Source of the DNA: Deinandra increscens subsp. villosa
Taxonomy: Eukaryota; Streptophyta; Magnoliopsida; Asterales; Asteraceae
Direction of reading: 5' to 3'
DNA: 64,000 nucleotides
Assembly (NCBI GenBank): GCA_039602395.1
Contig: JBCNJP010000003.1
Coordinates: 71,707,917 to 71,771,916 of the forward strand
Within the stretch, counting starts at the first letter, position 1. Each line of letters starts with the position of its first letter. Below are positions 22,444-34,300 of this stretch, piece after piece. The notes below the pieces were generated by a model, which had not been told where the DNA came from, made no database searches, and saw only the letters and a list, made by a program, of their open reading frames with translations. The position numbers and the translations under genes were made by a program.

Positions 22444-24309
22444 TCAAGTGTTGATACCGGAACTAAACACAGACCCTTGGGTACTGGACCATAAACTGTT
22501 GCTATGCTGAAAACTCAATCTCGCAGACTCGTGACCGAGAGGCGGTGGGCGGTCGACTAGCGGCGGGATATCGATGTCACCTTCCAACATCTTCAGAGCT
22601 TCCGAAATCGTAGGTCGAATAGCGACCATGGCATGAGCACAAAGCAATCCAACTCTTACAAATCTACTCATCACACTCTTTGGCAACGTTCCATCTCTCA
22701 TTGAGCTATCGAAAGCCTCTTCGATTCGACCGGATTTCACCAACTCCCACGCCCAATCCGCTATCAAAACCATCCCAGGATTTACCCCTTTTACCTCTTC
22801 AAGCACCTTTTTCCCACTCATGATTTCAAGAACTATGATCCCAAAGCTATAAACGTCACCTTTTTCTGTCAGCTGTCCATAAAGCGCGTACTCGGGGGCT
22901 ACATAACCATATGTTCCTGCAATACGTGTAGTCATATGAGACTGCCCGTCTCTACTCTGCTTCGCTAACCCAAAATCCGCAACTAATGCTTTCATATTCG
23001 AATCCAAAAGAATATTCGTCGCCTTTATATCCCGATGAAATATCGCAGGCTTGATCCCGTTGTGCAAATACGATATCCCGTTAGCCACATCGAGAATAAT
23101 CGACTTTCGCTGAGGCCAACTTAGCCTCTTACTTGACGCCTTCGGGTTGAATATATGATCATGTAAACTACCATTTGGCATGAAATCATACACCAGGTAC
23201 CTTTCGGGTCCATTGATCGGATCACTCGTCGCACAAAACCCTCGTAACGGAAGAAGATTCCGATGCCTGATCTTACTTATGATCTCGGCCTCGTTAACAA
23301 AATCATCGTCCGCTTCTGCGTCGAAGCTCGTCATCTTTTTAACCGCAACCACAGTTCCATCAGTAAGGGTTCCTTTGTAAACAACCCCGAATCCACCTTC
23401 ACCGATGAAATTCTGCTGCGAAAACCGGTTCGTCGCTAAATCAAGCTCAGCGATACCGAACCATTTCGCACCGGTGTTCGGTAAAACCCTAGCTTTTACA
23501 TTTGTTACATAGTCTGTATGTAATTGAGCTTCTTTCTTTTTGTAATTATATCTTCTGTATATCAAAATCACCCCCAAAACGACGACGGTTCCAATCAAAG
23601 CTCCTGAAATCGCGAAAATGGTGTTTTTCTTCGATTTTGATTTCGATTTCGATTTGGAAGCGGCGACCGATACGCCGAGAATACAATCGGCGGTTCGAAT
23701 GTCGTCCGGTCCTAAACTGTTGATGATTCCGGCGGCGTATATAGCGGTGAATTCGAAGCATTTAGTTGAGTTTTGGTTCAGAGAAACTAACCGAGTATTA
23801 ACCGCCATACCTGCATCCAGACACGATTTGCACTTGAGAAACGCAGCGAGATCTCCGTTACATGCCGAATCCAGCACGGGCGTGGGGCCGACGGTGCGGA
23901 TCCAATCCGACTCCGTCATTATCCCGGCGCAATTCGACGGATTGGCGACGAACTCGTTGGCGGATGTGAGGCAGGCGGAGAAGTTCTGACGGAGGTTCGG
24001 GATGGAATCGAGGTGCGATTGGAAGTCGGAGAGACAAGCTGCGGATGAGAGTGAGTTTTGGAAATAGAAAGCTTTGTGTTGCTGGAGGTGGTGAGAGAGG
24101 CCGATGCCGAAGAGGCTCCGGAGAGTGGAGCAGCAGTTTCCGGTGGCGTTGGCGGCGGCGCAGTCGGAAGTGTCCGAGGGGAAGGTGTTGACGTAATTGA
24201 AATCGATGGGGCAGGAGGAAGAGGAAGATGAATTTGAATTTGAATTTGAATCTGATGCATGAGAAGATGTGGAGAAGACGATGAGAGAGATGAAGAGATG
24301 CGTCCACAT
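22444..24309 (-). CDS. SPARK-domain receptor-like protein kinase, At1g11050-like
   Basis: This intact single-exon gene encodes 621 aa, a normal length for this family. Residues 1-18 look like a signal peptide. A Ser/Asn-rich spacer precedes a cysteine-rich extracellular region from CPIDFNYVNTFPSDTSDC (about 33-210), the SPARK domain type. A Lys/Ser stretch (218-228) leads to one transmembrane helix (about 230-251). The kinase domain has GEGGFG (303-308), VAVKK with catalytic Lys324, likely alpha-C Glu340, HRD 425-427, DFG 445-447 and APE 471-473. All catalytic residues are present, so an active RD kinase is expected at the plasma membrane. It resembles the Arabidopsis probable receptor-like kinase At1g11050 by recall. 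Ligand and pathway are unknown. It is the only convincing host gene here, flanked by transposon remnants. Confidence 0.95.
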   Translation of the reverse strand: MWTHLFISLIVFSTSSHASDSNSNSNSSSSSSCPIDFNYVNTFPSDTSDCAAANATGNCCSTLRSLFGIGLSHHLQQHKAFYFQNSLSSAACLSDFQSHLDSIPNLRQNFSACLTSANEFVANPSNCAGIMTESDWIRTVGPTPVLDSACNGDLAAFLKCKSCLDAGMAVNTRLVSLNQNSTKCFEFTAIYAAGIINSLGPDDIRTADCILGVSVAASKSKSKSKSKKNTIFAISGALIGTVVVLGVILIYRRYNYKKKEAQLHTDYVTNVKARVLPNTGAKWFGIAELDLATNRFSQQNFIGEGGFGVVYKGTLTDGTVVAVKKMTSFDAEADDDFVNEAEIISKIRHRNLLPLRGFCATSDPINGPERYLVYDFMPNGSLHDHIFNPKASSKRLSWPQRKSIILDVANGISYLHNGIKPAIFHRDIKATNILLDSNMKALVADFGLAKQSRDGQSHMTTRIAGTYGYVAPEYALYGQLTEKGDVYSFGIIVLEIMSGKKVLEEVKGVNPGMVLIADWAWELVKSGRIEEAFDSSMRDGTLPKSVMSRFVRVGLLCAHAMVAIRPTISEALKMLEGDIDIPPLVDRPPPLGHESARLSFQHSNSLWSSTQGSVFSSGINT

Positions 24310-24361
24310 TTCTGGTGGTCAAAGTTTGGCCCAAAATTAGCAGATGGGAATGGGAACGCTT

Positions 24362-24369
24362 GTTTTATA
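24362..24369 (-). promoter_or_regulatory. Candidate TATA box of kinase gene
   Basis: TATAAAAC on the minus strand lies about 53 bp upstream of the kinase ATG (24309). It would give a 5' UTR of roughly 20-30 nt. No other core element was recognised. Confidence 0.5.
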
Positions 24370-25261
24370 CACATGGATAAACTAAAGTCGTCGGTTTAGA
24401 TTTTGGATTTTGTATATTTTTCAAATATATAAGTTGAGTCAAAAAAATAAACCGTACATCGTTGTCATACAAATTTGAAACTTCTTTTACATTAGATTTT
24501 ACTTTTATTAGCCACGAGTTGATTCGGAAATGCATTGGCGCATTGCTATATCGTTGACTCTCACGTGGGCAAAAACTTTAGCTCTCCATTTTAGTGTTCA
24601 TAACTCATAAGGCCTTCAATTTTATTTAATATAGAACTAGTTGAATATATGTTTGCGTGATGTGGTGCTTGATATATAAGTTTACGTTGTAAAAATGAGG
24701 GTTAAGGCATACAAGCACGTTGAAAATGTGACATTGACGTGGTTAATTTTGTAATAAAAGTGTACGAATTTGGTAAATAAAAGTGTATGAAGTTGTAATT
24801 GAGTTGTTTTGAATATTGAAATGCATATGAAAAGCATATCATAGTAGTATATTTGAAAAATAAATTAAAAAAAAAGATAATTACAAAACATGAAATTAAA
24901 ATTACAAAACAAAAATGAAAACATATCATATTCAATTGGTCTCGAATAAAACGAGTATAATTGAAAATAATCATATTGACACTATACATAGATGTATATG
25001 AAAATATTATATATTAAAATTTCAATTTACTTAAATAATAAAAGAATAAAAAATGAGAGAAAAGGCCGAAAAAAGGAACCTAAAGAAGACAAATCAAGCA
25101 AAAGTCAATGAATATGTTGAGGGGTAGATGGGTGTTTCAAACCTAGGAAATTCAGATGAGAGTAATATTTCTAGGATTCAAATTATGTTCCATATTTTAA
25201 TTTTTTTTCTCTCTAGGATTTGAAAACATTTAAATCGTTAAGCATATCATTTTAAATTACA
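24370..25261. other. Intergenic upstream of kinase gene
   Basis: About 890 bp of AT-rich sequence, with no gene recognised. It presumably includes the upstream promoter of the kinase gene and is bounded by the Helitron at 25262. Confidence 0.5.
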
Positions 25262-25763
25262 CTAGTTAGTGCCCCGGGTAAATACCCGGGGATGTGATAT
25301 AAAAAGAATTAAACGAAGTAAATGATTAAAGCTTTTTTTCTAACTATTAAATGATTGATCGAATTGGAGTTTAAATTTATCAATATTGGATTTAGAAAGT
25401 CGCGAATTTGTTTTTTGATTTGTTTACAATCATTCGTTGATCAAAACCTAAGCAATATGGATCTAGTTTTGTTAGGTTTTCTTTCACGAACCCAAAGCAA
25501 TTTACAGATCAAATTTTTACTGAGAAATGAAGGAGATATGATGAATCAAAGTTATTATGGTATTGTAAAACAAATATGAATAATTTTTGTATGGAAAGAA
25601 TTTAATTTTTTATTTTTAATTATAAGGTCTTTCCTTTTTGTAAATACAATTTAATTTTTTAATTCAAAAATCTATAAAAATGACACATAAGCTAATCGTA
25701 GGTGGCATACCTTAAATTATGCCACCTAGACATAAAAAACTTGTGTTTATTATATAGTATAGA
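25262..25763 (-). mobile_element. Non-autonomous Helitron, 502 bp
   Basis: Read on the minus strand, the element begins TCTATACTATATAATAAAC after an A. It ends with a GC-rich hairpin (arms CCCCGGGTA and TACCCGGGG), then CACTAACTAG before a T. A TC start, a hairpin about 10 nt before a terminal CTAG, and A/T insertion context are the hallmarks of plant Helitrons. No Rep/helicase coding is present. A subterminal inverted repeat (AGGTGGCATA/TATGCCACCT) lies at about 25701-25728. Confidence 0.85.
25701..25728. repeat. Subterminal inverted repeat in Helitron
   Basis: AGGTGGCATA and TATGCCACCT are perfect inverted arms around an 8-nt AT-rich loop near the 5' end of the Helitron. Confidence 0.75.
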
Positions 25764-27249
25764 TAGATAGATTGTATCAAATCTACCGAACTAAGTTATA
25801 TAAACTTTGTTTCTTACTTCAACTTTTAAAAAAATAACACTTTAACTCTAATAGTTTTACCCATGAGATCCGATTCACAACTAAAAAAACAACATATAAT
25901 CAATAAAATGTACTTTTATAAGCAAAAGAAATTCTATAACAAAATTTTCTGCATGGTGACACTATTTATAAGTTTCTAAAATAGGTATGCACATACAATG
26001 GTTTGTTGTTTTCTATTTAGTTAAAACATTAACATAGTAACATACACCAATAATTACTATCAAAAAATTTCAAAAGTAAAAGAGTAAATTACAGTTTCTG
26101 TCCACGTGGTATGCATAAATTTCATATATAGTCCTTACCATTCATTTATTACGGATTTAGTCTCAACCTTTTGACAAACCATTACGGATATCGTCCCTAG
26201 GATGGATGGCTGTTAATTTTTTTAGTTAAGTGATCGAGTGTGAATTGACATTTATACCCTTCTTTAAATATTAAAATAATTAACCCCTAAAAAAACATAA
26301 AACAAAAAAAAAACTAAACCCTAAACACAAGAAAAACAAAACATAAAACAGGAGAAGCTCCATCTCCGACACTTGGGGGGGGGGGGGTAATCGGAGATAG
26401 ACAGGTGATGGTCGGCGGTCGGTGGAGATCAGGGAATGGAAAACGACTGCGACGGAGATTAGGGTTGACGATGGTGGGCGGCGAATGATGGCGGGGGTGG
26501 ATTGCAGCCGATGTCTAAGCGACGACGAGGAGCGGGGTGGTGGTTGTCCTATCACCAACCACCACCGGTAACCACTCACCATCTCCGGCCATCACCACCA
26601 CCACTATCACCGACCATAATAGGCACAAGAGTTCGTTAGCCTCGTCTTCCTTCCTACCTCCTTTGATACAGTCCAAATGGGACCAAATTTCGATGGAGCA
26701 AATCCCGTGGGACTTTAATTCACAAATATTGAGCGTATCTAAAACCTCTTTGTCTACTTTAGATTCAATCAATTCATAAAACAACATTTTTTGAAACCTC
26801 TAATTCATCTGATGGCTCGATTTTCAATCCATCAAATAGAATAAAAACCTAATTTTGACACTTGCCCAAATCGGGAATAGAATAAAAACCTAATTTTGAC
26901 ACTTGCCCAAATCGGGTCAACAACTCAGACGATCAAAATTTAACAAATTCACCAAACAGAATACTAAAAAGAAGGATGAAACAAATTAAACTAAACAACA
27001 CAAACAAAATTAAAGCACAAAGCCTACTGTTATGGAACAATCGAATTGTATGACATTTTGGCCCTTCGGGTGAGACCCGAGCATTAGAAACAGATAAAAC
27101 TGATAAAACCGGCAAACTGGGAGATGCGTATATAGGCGTAGTATCTCAATTAAGGTATTAGAAGAGTTTAGTAGCCTTAAAAACACTTCACGAACATCAC
27201 AAATAAGTTGGAGTCTCGAAACATTGGTGATAAACTGAAAACCGCTATG
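25764..27249. other. Intergenic with degenerate repeats
   Basis: There is no gene. At 26090-26260 the text resembles a dispersed plant repeat of phrases such as TTTAGTCTCAACC and ATCGTCCCTAGG. A run of 13 G (26375-26387) lies inside inverted arms ATCTCCGA/TCGGAGAT (26362-26369, 26391-26398). A 41-bp unit with AAAACCTAATTTTGACAC is tandemly duplicated at about 26835-26915. Some GGTGG/CCACC-rich sequence lies at 26530-26610. Confidence 0.5.
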
Positions 27250-29754
27250 TGTCATGAAATACGTGCAAACTGATACGTGAATTTAATTGCATGATCGTAA
27301 ATTGTTATATGGCAAGTTAATACTTGATTTTATTAGTTTTGATGTGATAAAACAATGGTGAATAGAGGAAAAGCCAAATCATTGAAAACCGTGGCCAAAA
27401 CATCAAAAAACGTGAAAAGTCGACAAAAGTCAAAGGGATGCCAGACGGGAGGCTCTAGGCGTATCGCCTAGAGCACATAGCTCTTGCAAGTGATACGCTT
27501 GCTACTCATTGTTCAGCAGAAACCCTAATTGCTCCTATTTAAGCACACTTAGCCTCCATTTTCTCACTTGTGCACCTCAAGAATGTCCCATCAGCTCTCT
27601 TCACGACCCTAAATCATTCCTCACTCAAAATTCATCAAGTTTCTTGCTTTTTTTTCAAGAATCAAGTCCCGATATCATCCTTGATCATCCTATAATCATT
27701 CGGTGTGTGTTTCTTCTTGTTTTGCTTGTTTGAAAGTTGTAAAGATCCAAGTTTTATGTTAGATCTAGGGCTGATTTGTAATGATATGTTGATATCATGA
27801 GTAGATCTAGTGTTAGTGACGATAAAGTTTGCATCTTTGGATCAAAAATGTGATTTTTATGCAAGATATGATGATCCATGCTAGATCTAGGGTTTTGCAT
27901 AGTTATACATGGTTGCATGTGGATAAAGCTTGAAGAATGATGCAAGATCTATGTTCTAATTGTTTGATAATGATAGATCTAGGGTTGTTGTTCAATAAAG
28001 TTGCTACCTTTACGTAAGATCTATGATAGAAACTCGATTTTGGTAGTCATGCATGCTAGATCTTGAATAAAGGTACTTGATTTGTGTTAGATCTACAAAA
28101 AAGTTGCTTGATCTAGGATACTGGATGCATGATAGTCTATAAAGTTGCCAACTTGATGTTGGATTGCATGAGGATTGGTTTATAAAAAATATTTACATGA
28201 AATTACGGTGAAAATGGCCTATTAGGTCAAGTTGATATACATGCATGTGGTTAGGAACTTATGACATGGCTTGAAATATGTTGATTGATGATCTATGTGA
28301 CTTACATGAGATGATGATGTGGTATTATCATGGAATTAGCCTACATGTGGTAAATATATATTTACCAGAAAAAATAAATAACTATGTAAATGCATGTGTA
28401 TGAGCATGAGATTACTTGATTAAGTGTTGCATGTTATTAGTCAAATTAGTTATGAGTTATACAAGTGTACAAGTCCTAAGTCTTCAACCTCGGTGGGAAT
28501 GACAAGACTTTGTATGATTGCCCCGTCATTCATACATCGTATACGCGGCATAATGTCGTAGATAATTGTGACGTAATTACATTTATTATGTAGTATGTTA
28601 TGTGAGAAATACATGCTAGGGAAAATGTAGAAAACCTAAATTTGATCACCAAAGTGTATTCGAGTTCACTTTTCCGTTGTCCGCGCGTTGTCAGGACAGT
28701 TGGTCAATACAGTCAACACTCACACGACCGCGTGTCATAGGTGGAGTCTAGGAGGAATTCACCATCGCTTTGCTATTTGGATAATTATTTGCACCCTAAG
28801 GTGAGTTCTCGGCCCCACTTTTTAACGTATTATGCTTTTGGGGGAGAAGACATGTGGTAATGATTTCTGTTGAGAAATACTAAACGATTTCTATTGAGAA
28901 ATTCTAACGGTTTTCTGTTGAAAACTGCTAAACTTTTGTTTTATATACTATTTGTAACCCATAGAGGAAAACATGACATTGGAGTCCTTCCACAATTCGT
29001 GTACCATTAGTATCAAGTTGATAACGGGGAAATATGAAACAGATCTATTAGGCTTGACAAACCATGCCCTAGCTGGTCGCTCTAGCCCCACCACCTTCGG
29101 GGGTGGAGAAGGGGTATTATATTGTCCTAACTCGGGTCATGCTCAGTATAGCATGGCAGGAAGGCAAAAATTAACTGTCAGGTGTGGGGACACGGGGGCT
29201 ATGGTGTTATAAATAACGTGGTCTAGCTAACCCAAGTATATAGAATGCCGATTATCTTTCTTAGGATGTGTGATTCCTGGGTGGGTTACGCCTCGTTGAG
29301 GGTAAGTGGTTAACTTACTGTTTTAAATAAATGATATTTATTTACTTGTTTAAACTCCGAGAATTCACCAACCTGGCGTTGACACTTTACATATTTTCTT
29401 CTCAAGTCCTTGGGAGAAGCAAAGGAGCACGCTAGGTATCATTCATGGTGTCTATTACATGGTTGTAATAATACGAACATCTTTTGTCACCTTGGGCGAA
29501 CATACATCTTAAACTGTTTTACTGGTTGTCGCTTTCACTACTTTGAACTTAAACTTAATTATGTTATGATGCTTCCGCTTAATTTTGAAAACTTTAAAAC
29601 TTTGATAAACTATTTGATACATCAATATCCAAACTTGGTTTTAAACGGTGATTCTAGCATATATAATGTTCAAAGTGTTTAACGACTCAGATCCTGGTCT
29701 AGTTCACGCCTCCGTTCAAGGTAGTTACGCGGGTGGTTTTTCAGGGGTGTGACA
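27250..29754 (+). repeat. E5 Ty3/gypsy LTR (left edge approximate)
   Basis: The block ends ...GGGGTGTGACA at 29754, followed by a degenerate primer site, so it is a 5' LTR. Within it, CACCCTAAGGTGAGTTCTCGGCC-type sequence at about 28790-28820 and the GGTGGGAATGACAAGACT segment at about 28493 are shared in inverted form with E7 (about 35850 and 39035). It is therefore related to the Tekay-like E7. A TATA-like CTATTTAAG lies near 27536. An AGATCT-containing word recurs eight or so times at 27757-28110. The start near 27250 is inferred, since no second copy is present. Confidence 0.6.
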
Positions 29755-29756
29755 GA

Positions 29757-29772
29757 TTGGAATCCGAGCTCC
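29757..29772 (+). other. E5 degenerate primer binding site
   Basis: TTGGAATCCGAGCTCC differs at a few positions from the TGGTATCAGAGCC site used by neighbouring elements, but it is correctly placed just after the LTR. Confidence 0.6.
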
Positions 29773-30052
29773 TCAGTCATAGCAAACTTAGGATTGTATT
29801 AGATCCAACTATGACTAGAGTCAGTTAGACACACACTTAGACGCACTTATACGTAGTTTGCCCATCTTACTATTATTATATATGGGTATATGTATATACT
29901 ATATTGCCTATATGTGGTATTGTTATTTCTATCTTTATTCTTATCACATCATCGCATCTACCTTTTGTAGTGCTTGTTTGAATTAATTGTTAGTTATTTA
30001 AAAAGTAGCTACTCATTGCAATATACACGGGATGTATATTGCAGGCATGTGA

Positions 30053-30571
30053 ATGATTCCGTCAGACGTTGGAGCATCAGCTAGAGCTAGGGGGAAGAGA
30101 CCCCTGGATTCAACAACGAAGGAGTCAGATTGTACCTTTTCGGCCATCAGGAGGAGGCCGTTGAGCATCAGCGACTGGGAGACGTATCCTTCCTACATGG
30201 AGGATTTCATTCGGATCTATCGTGTGTGTCTAACTGACTCTAGTGGATCTATGGTGGATTTGAAGGGTGAACTACGCACCTTGCAGCGTCGAGTAGACAA
30301 TGTGACTGTTGGACGTCGTTAGGATGAGAGAGAGCTTGATCGACTAGGCTATAGCAGCACTTTGCAACGTGAGGATATTTACAAGTTGGAGGATGTGATA
30401 CGATCTCAGAAGGATACTATCCAGCACCTGTTGATGGGGCATGAGCATATGGTGACTAAAGTCATGGCCCTAGAGGCAATATTGGTATCGCAGGAAATGC
30501 CAGCAACACCTGGTCCAGAGCCTGTGGCTCAGGACGACCAGGAGAGTGAGGGTTCGGTGGTTATGGGTTAA
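30053..30571 (+). pseudogene. Uncharacterised pre-gag ORF of E5
   Basis: About 172 codons in one frame carry a single in-frame TAG at 30320. I do not recognise the product. It starts with a basic segment (ARGKRPLDS), then has WETYPSYMEDFIRIYRVCL. Heptad-like stretches (LKGELRTLQRRVDNV and LEDVIRSQKDTIQHLL) suggest coiled coil, and an acidic tail ends in a stop. It sits between the primer site and the gag ATG, where Ty3 elements normally have only leader. It could be a captured host fragment or a lineage-specific accessory ORF. The single stop suggests it was once open throughout. Confidence 0.5.
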
Positions 30572-30842
30572 GGATCCTTATGTTATCCGTTAGTAGCTAG
30601 TATCTATCTTAGACTCTTTCATGAAGCATTGTATAAAGATTAGTAGTCTTTATCTATCTTATGACATGTAATAATTTTAACTCAATCTGAAAATTCAATG
30701 GAATTGCGAGTCAGTTGCGGTTTTAACTTATTTAAAGTTGTAGTGAAATTTGTTATGTGTTATGTCTGCGATTTAAACTTTTTACTATACTCGAGTGGTA
30801 AACACCGGGATGTTAATCCTTTTTGTATGTTATGAAAAGATA

Positions 30843-31388
30843 ATGGCGGGTAGAGGCAGAGGCCGTGGAATCAATCTCACCACAAAGAGCTCAATACTAT
30901 TATCGGTCAGAGTGTAGCAGCAACTTTGACAGATCACGTGCAAGCAAACCCTAATGTACCGGAAGGGTGTTCTTACAAGATGTTTATGGAATGTAAGTCG
31001 CACATGTTTAACGGAACAGAAGGAGTCGTAGGACTACTTCACTGGATGGAAAAAACTGAGTCGGTTTTCGAGAGATGCAATTGTCTAGCTGAATACCGAG
31101 TTAAGTATGCACCAGGAACTTTAGAAGGAGTAGCTTTAACGTGGTGGAAATCGCATGTTCAAGTGCCTGGTTTAGCAGCAGCGAACGCAATACCGTAGAC
31201 AGAGTTCACGATATTGTTGATCGAGGAGTACTGTCCTTGCATGGAGGTTAAGAGTATTGTCCTCGCATGGAGGTTCAGAAGTTGAAGGTTGAATTTGCTA
31301 ACCTGAACATGGAGGGATCCGAGATTGAGATGTACACATCGTGCCAGAATGAATTGGCTTTGCTATGTCCTACCATGGTTGATCCGCC
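30843..31388 (+). pseudogene. E5 gag fragment (Tekay-like), truncated
   Basis: From ATGGCGGGTAGAGGC the sequence encodes the start of a Ty3 Gag. It contains CSYKMFMECKSHMFNGTEGV, the LLHWMEKTESVFERC block and LTWWKSHVQ, the typical capsid motifs. There is a frame shift near 30890, an in-frame TAG at about 31196, and a partial duplication around CTTGCATGGAGGTTA (31235-31275). Similarity continues to about LALLCPTMVD and then stops abruptly where Copia Gag sequence begins (about 31390). No pol follows. Confidence 0.75.
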
Positions 31389-31389
31389 C

Positions 31390-34300
31390 TAAGTTAGAAG
31401 ATTACCATAATTGGCGTAAACGTTTAGATCCTACATTGGCACTTTTGATTGTGACTTGTGGATTGCGATTGATGAACCGTTAACCTATCTAACAGATGCC
31501 AATGGAGTTTTGATACTTCAGAGTAACTTGGATGTTACTCAAAAGGCCAATTATGCTAGAGAGCAGAGAGCTTATGGTTCATTGACTATGGCGTTACCCC
31601 AAAGAATTATTTCACCAATTTAAAACGTGTAAGAATTCACATGAATTATGGAATGCTTTGCAAAAGCGGTGTGAGGGTAACGATTAATACAAGTAAAGCA
31701 AGAAGAAAGTGCTGAGAAAAGAGTTTGATAACTTCAAACATTTTGAAGGTGAAAATGTTCCAGACTTGATTTCTTGATTTAGCCATCTTTAATCAGAAAT
31801 GGATGTTGTTAATCTCAAAAGGAGTATGATGAGCTCAAAGAAAAGATTCTTGAAGCTTTACCAGAGAAATGGGAGTCATATGTTCTTCTTTTGACTCATG
31901 ATAATGAGTTTTCCACATTGACGATTCTGGAAATATTTGGGAAGTTACAAGAGCGGGATTTGGAAATGAAGAATGTGAATACAACTTCGGCTCAACTTTA
32001 AAATCCAGAGTTACATTATGGACAAAATTCTGCTACAATTTCTGGAAATCGGGAAAGAATGCAAGTTCCGCACCGCTACAGCTTTTGTGGCTGGGAATGT
32101 TTCTGAAGACAACAACAATTCAAGTTCCGGAAATTATGAGTCGAGGGGTTGTAGTGTGTCTATTCCTACAAGCAACACGTCTAGTGCAAGCAAGTTAGTG
32201 TTGTCTGATAACACAACAGAAGACTACATGGCATTGGTCTCGGCTTTAGTTTCATCTTACTACGGGGGTGATAACCAGGAAAGTCAGCAATGCAGAGTTA
32301 ACTAAAGAATATTATGATCAGATTGACCTAGATGATTTGGAAGATATCAATTGGTAATTTGCCATGCTTGCAAGAAGGGTGAAAAGATTCTTGAAGGAAA
32401 CAGGCAGAAAAGATGTAAATTCTGGTGGTCGGATTGGTTTTGACAAGTCAAAGGTTCGATGTTACAACTGTTCTAATTTCGAACGCTTTGCGCCTAAGCA
32501 ATAACAACCAAAGAAACAAGACTATTATAAGTCAACTCAAACGAATACTGCAACAGCTTGTAACACTAACTCCACATCGACAAATTCAGGGAGTACTTCT
32601 ACCTCTACTTCTAGTTCTACTAAGGCATTAGTTTCACAAACTGATGGAACATATAATTAGGGTACTCAATTTTCTGATTCCTCCGCATTAATTGTGACTC
32701 ATGAGCAAGTAGATGATGAGCTAACTGATTCAAGTTCTAATGTGTCTTGGCATGATACTACTTCGGAACCATGTTCTGAAGATTGTGAATTTGATGATGT
32801 TTTTGATGAGGGAGCTCTATTTTCAAGTGAAAATTTTGCGTTGATCGCTGATTCTGTGAGCAATTTTAAATTTGTGGAATTAATTATGGTCAAGAAGGAG
32901 TTAGAAATGGCGTTGAAAGGGAAAGAGGCCTTATTTCAAGAGTGTGAAAAAGCAAAGGCTCAATCCAAAGAAGCCACAGATGTTTTCGATGCGTTATTTG
33001 CTATGAGTTATTCGGTTCAGTGGAAGTACAAAAAAGAAAATTAAATGTTGTTGAAGCTGCCGAAAATATAATTCTACTGCAAGAAAATCATGCAAAGCTG
33101 GTTAATGAGAATATGCGGTTAAAGATGAAAATTCAACTCTCAAAAGGAATGCTCAGAAAGAATCAGAAATGACGTTCATAGCTGACAGCCAAAAGGTAGT
33201 AAATCCTTCTATGTGTGATTTGTGTGCCAAAATTGCTAAGGAAAATGTCGATTTAATTAGGGAAAAGAGTGACATGGTTGATATGCTTAAAATAGCAAAA
33301 GCTGAAATGGCAATTTATAAAAAGAGATGGAAGGAAACCACAAAGGATTTAGTAGCACAACAAAAGCATGTGAGAATTTAAAAGTTTGAATTTGGAAAAT
33401 AGTCAGACATGCTCGTTGCTGCTCAGAAAGAACTAGGTGAGACACAAAAACATGTGTCTGATCTTTAAATAGAAATCCTTGATTTGACTAACAAACTTGA
33501 AAATTCAAAAGGGTCATTGTCTTTTACAAATTTTCTTTACCAATTTAAACAAAATCAAGTTTCTGAAAAAAATATATAATTCAACCAAGTTCCATCTCCG
33601 ATGGTGATCAAAGATACTCCATCATCTAATCATCTGATGAAAAGTGGGATTACTCTTCTTTCAAAGAAAGTGTTTCTGGAAAACCACTTTTCAAGAAACA
33701 AGAAAAGAAACAAACTGAGAATTCTGCTCCAAAATTATCTGCTAATCCAAAAGTGACAATTCCTGGTCCTTTTGATGAGGAATTGATTTATGAGATTAAA
33801 GATTTTGAATATGTTGATGATCTGATTTCTAACACTAAATTTGATTTTAGAAAGGATAAAAATAAATCTATTCTAAAGCAGGAAGAAATCATTTCAAATA
33901 ACAATTTTGAGCAGATTCAGAACGAATTTAAAAAGTTAAGTCAGATTGAACAGAATAATGTTACCAAATCTCAGTTTGGTTCTAAAATGATTCCAAAGAA
34001 AGGTGGTTTTGGATATGAACCGAATCATGTGACATAGAATGCTAAAGTTTATGAAAAAGGTTCTAGTTCCAAAACATCGAAGGTTCATTCTGAAAAATCT
34101 GGTGCAAAAGGGAAATCTGAACCTTTTGACAAAAATGCAAATTGGACCATGTATAGGTTGAAAGGGTCAGATAAAATGTATAATGGTAAAGATTCTCCCT
34201 TGAGCATGGTAAACCTAAATTTAGTTGAAAAACTTTTCAAAGGTGGACATGGTTCAAAATATGATCCCAATCAATCTACTGTGCCATGTTGGGGGAAGGG

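Noticed and set aside
23858..24374. Alternative minus-strand ORFs over the kinase 5' end
   Set aside because: They overlap the signal peptide and extracellular domain in other frames and show only biased composition.
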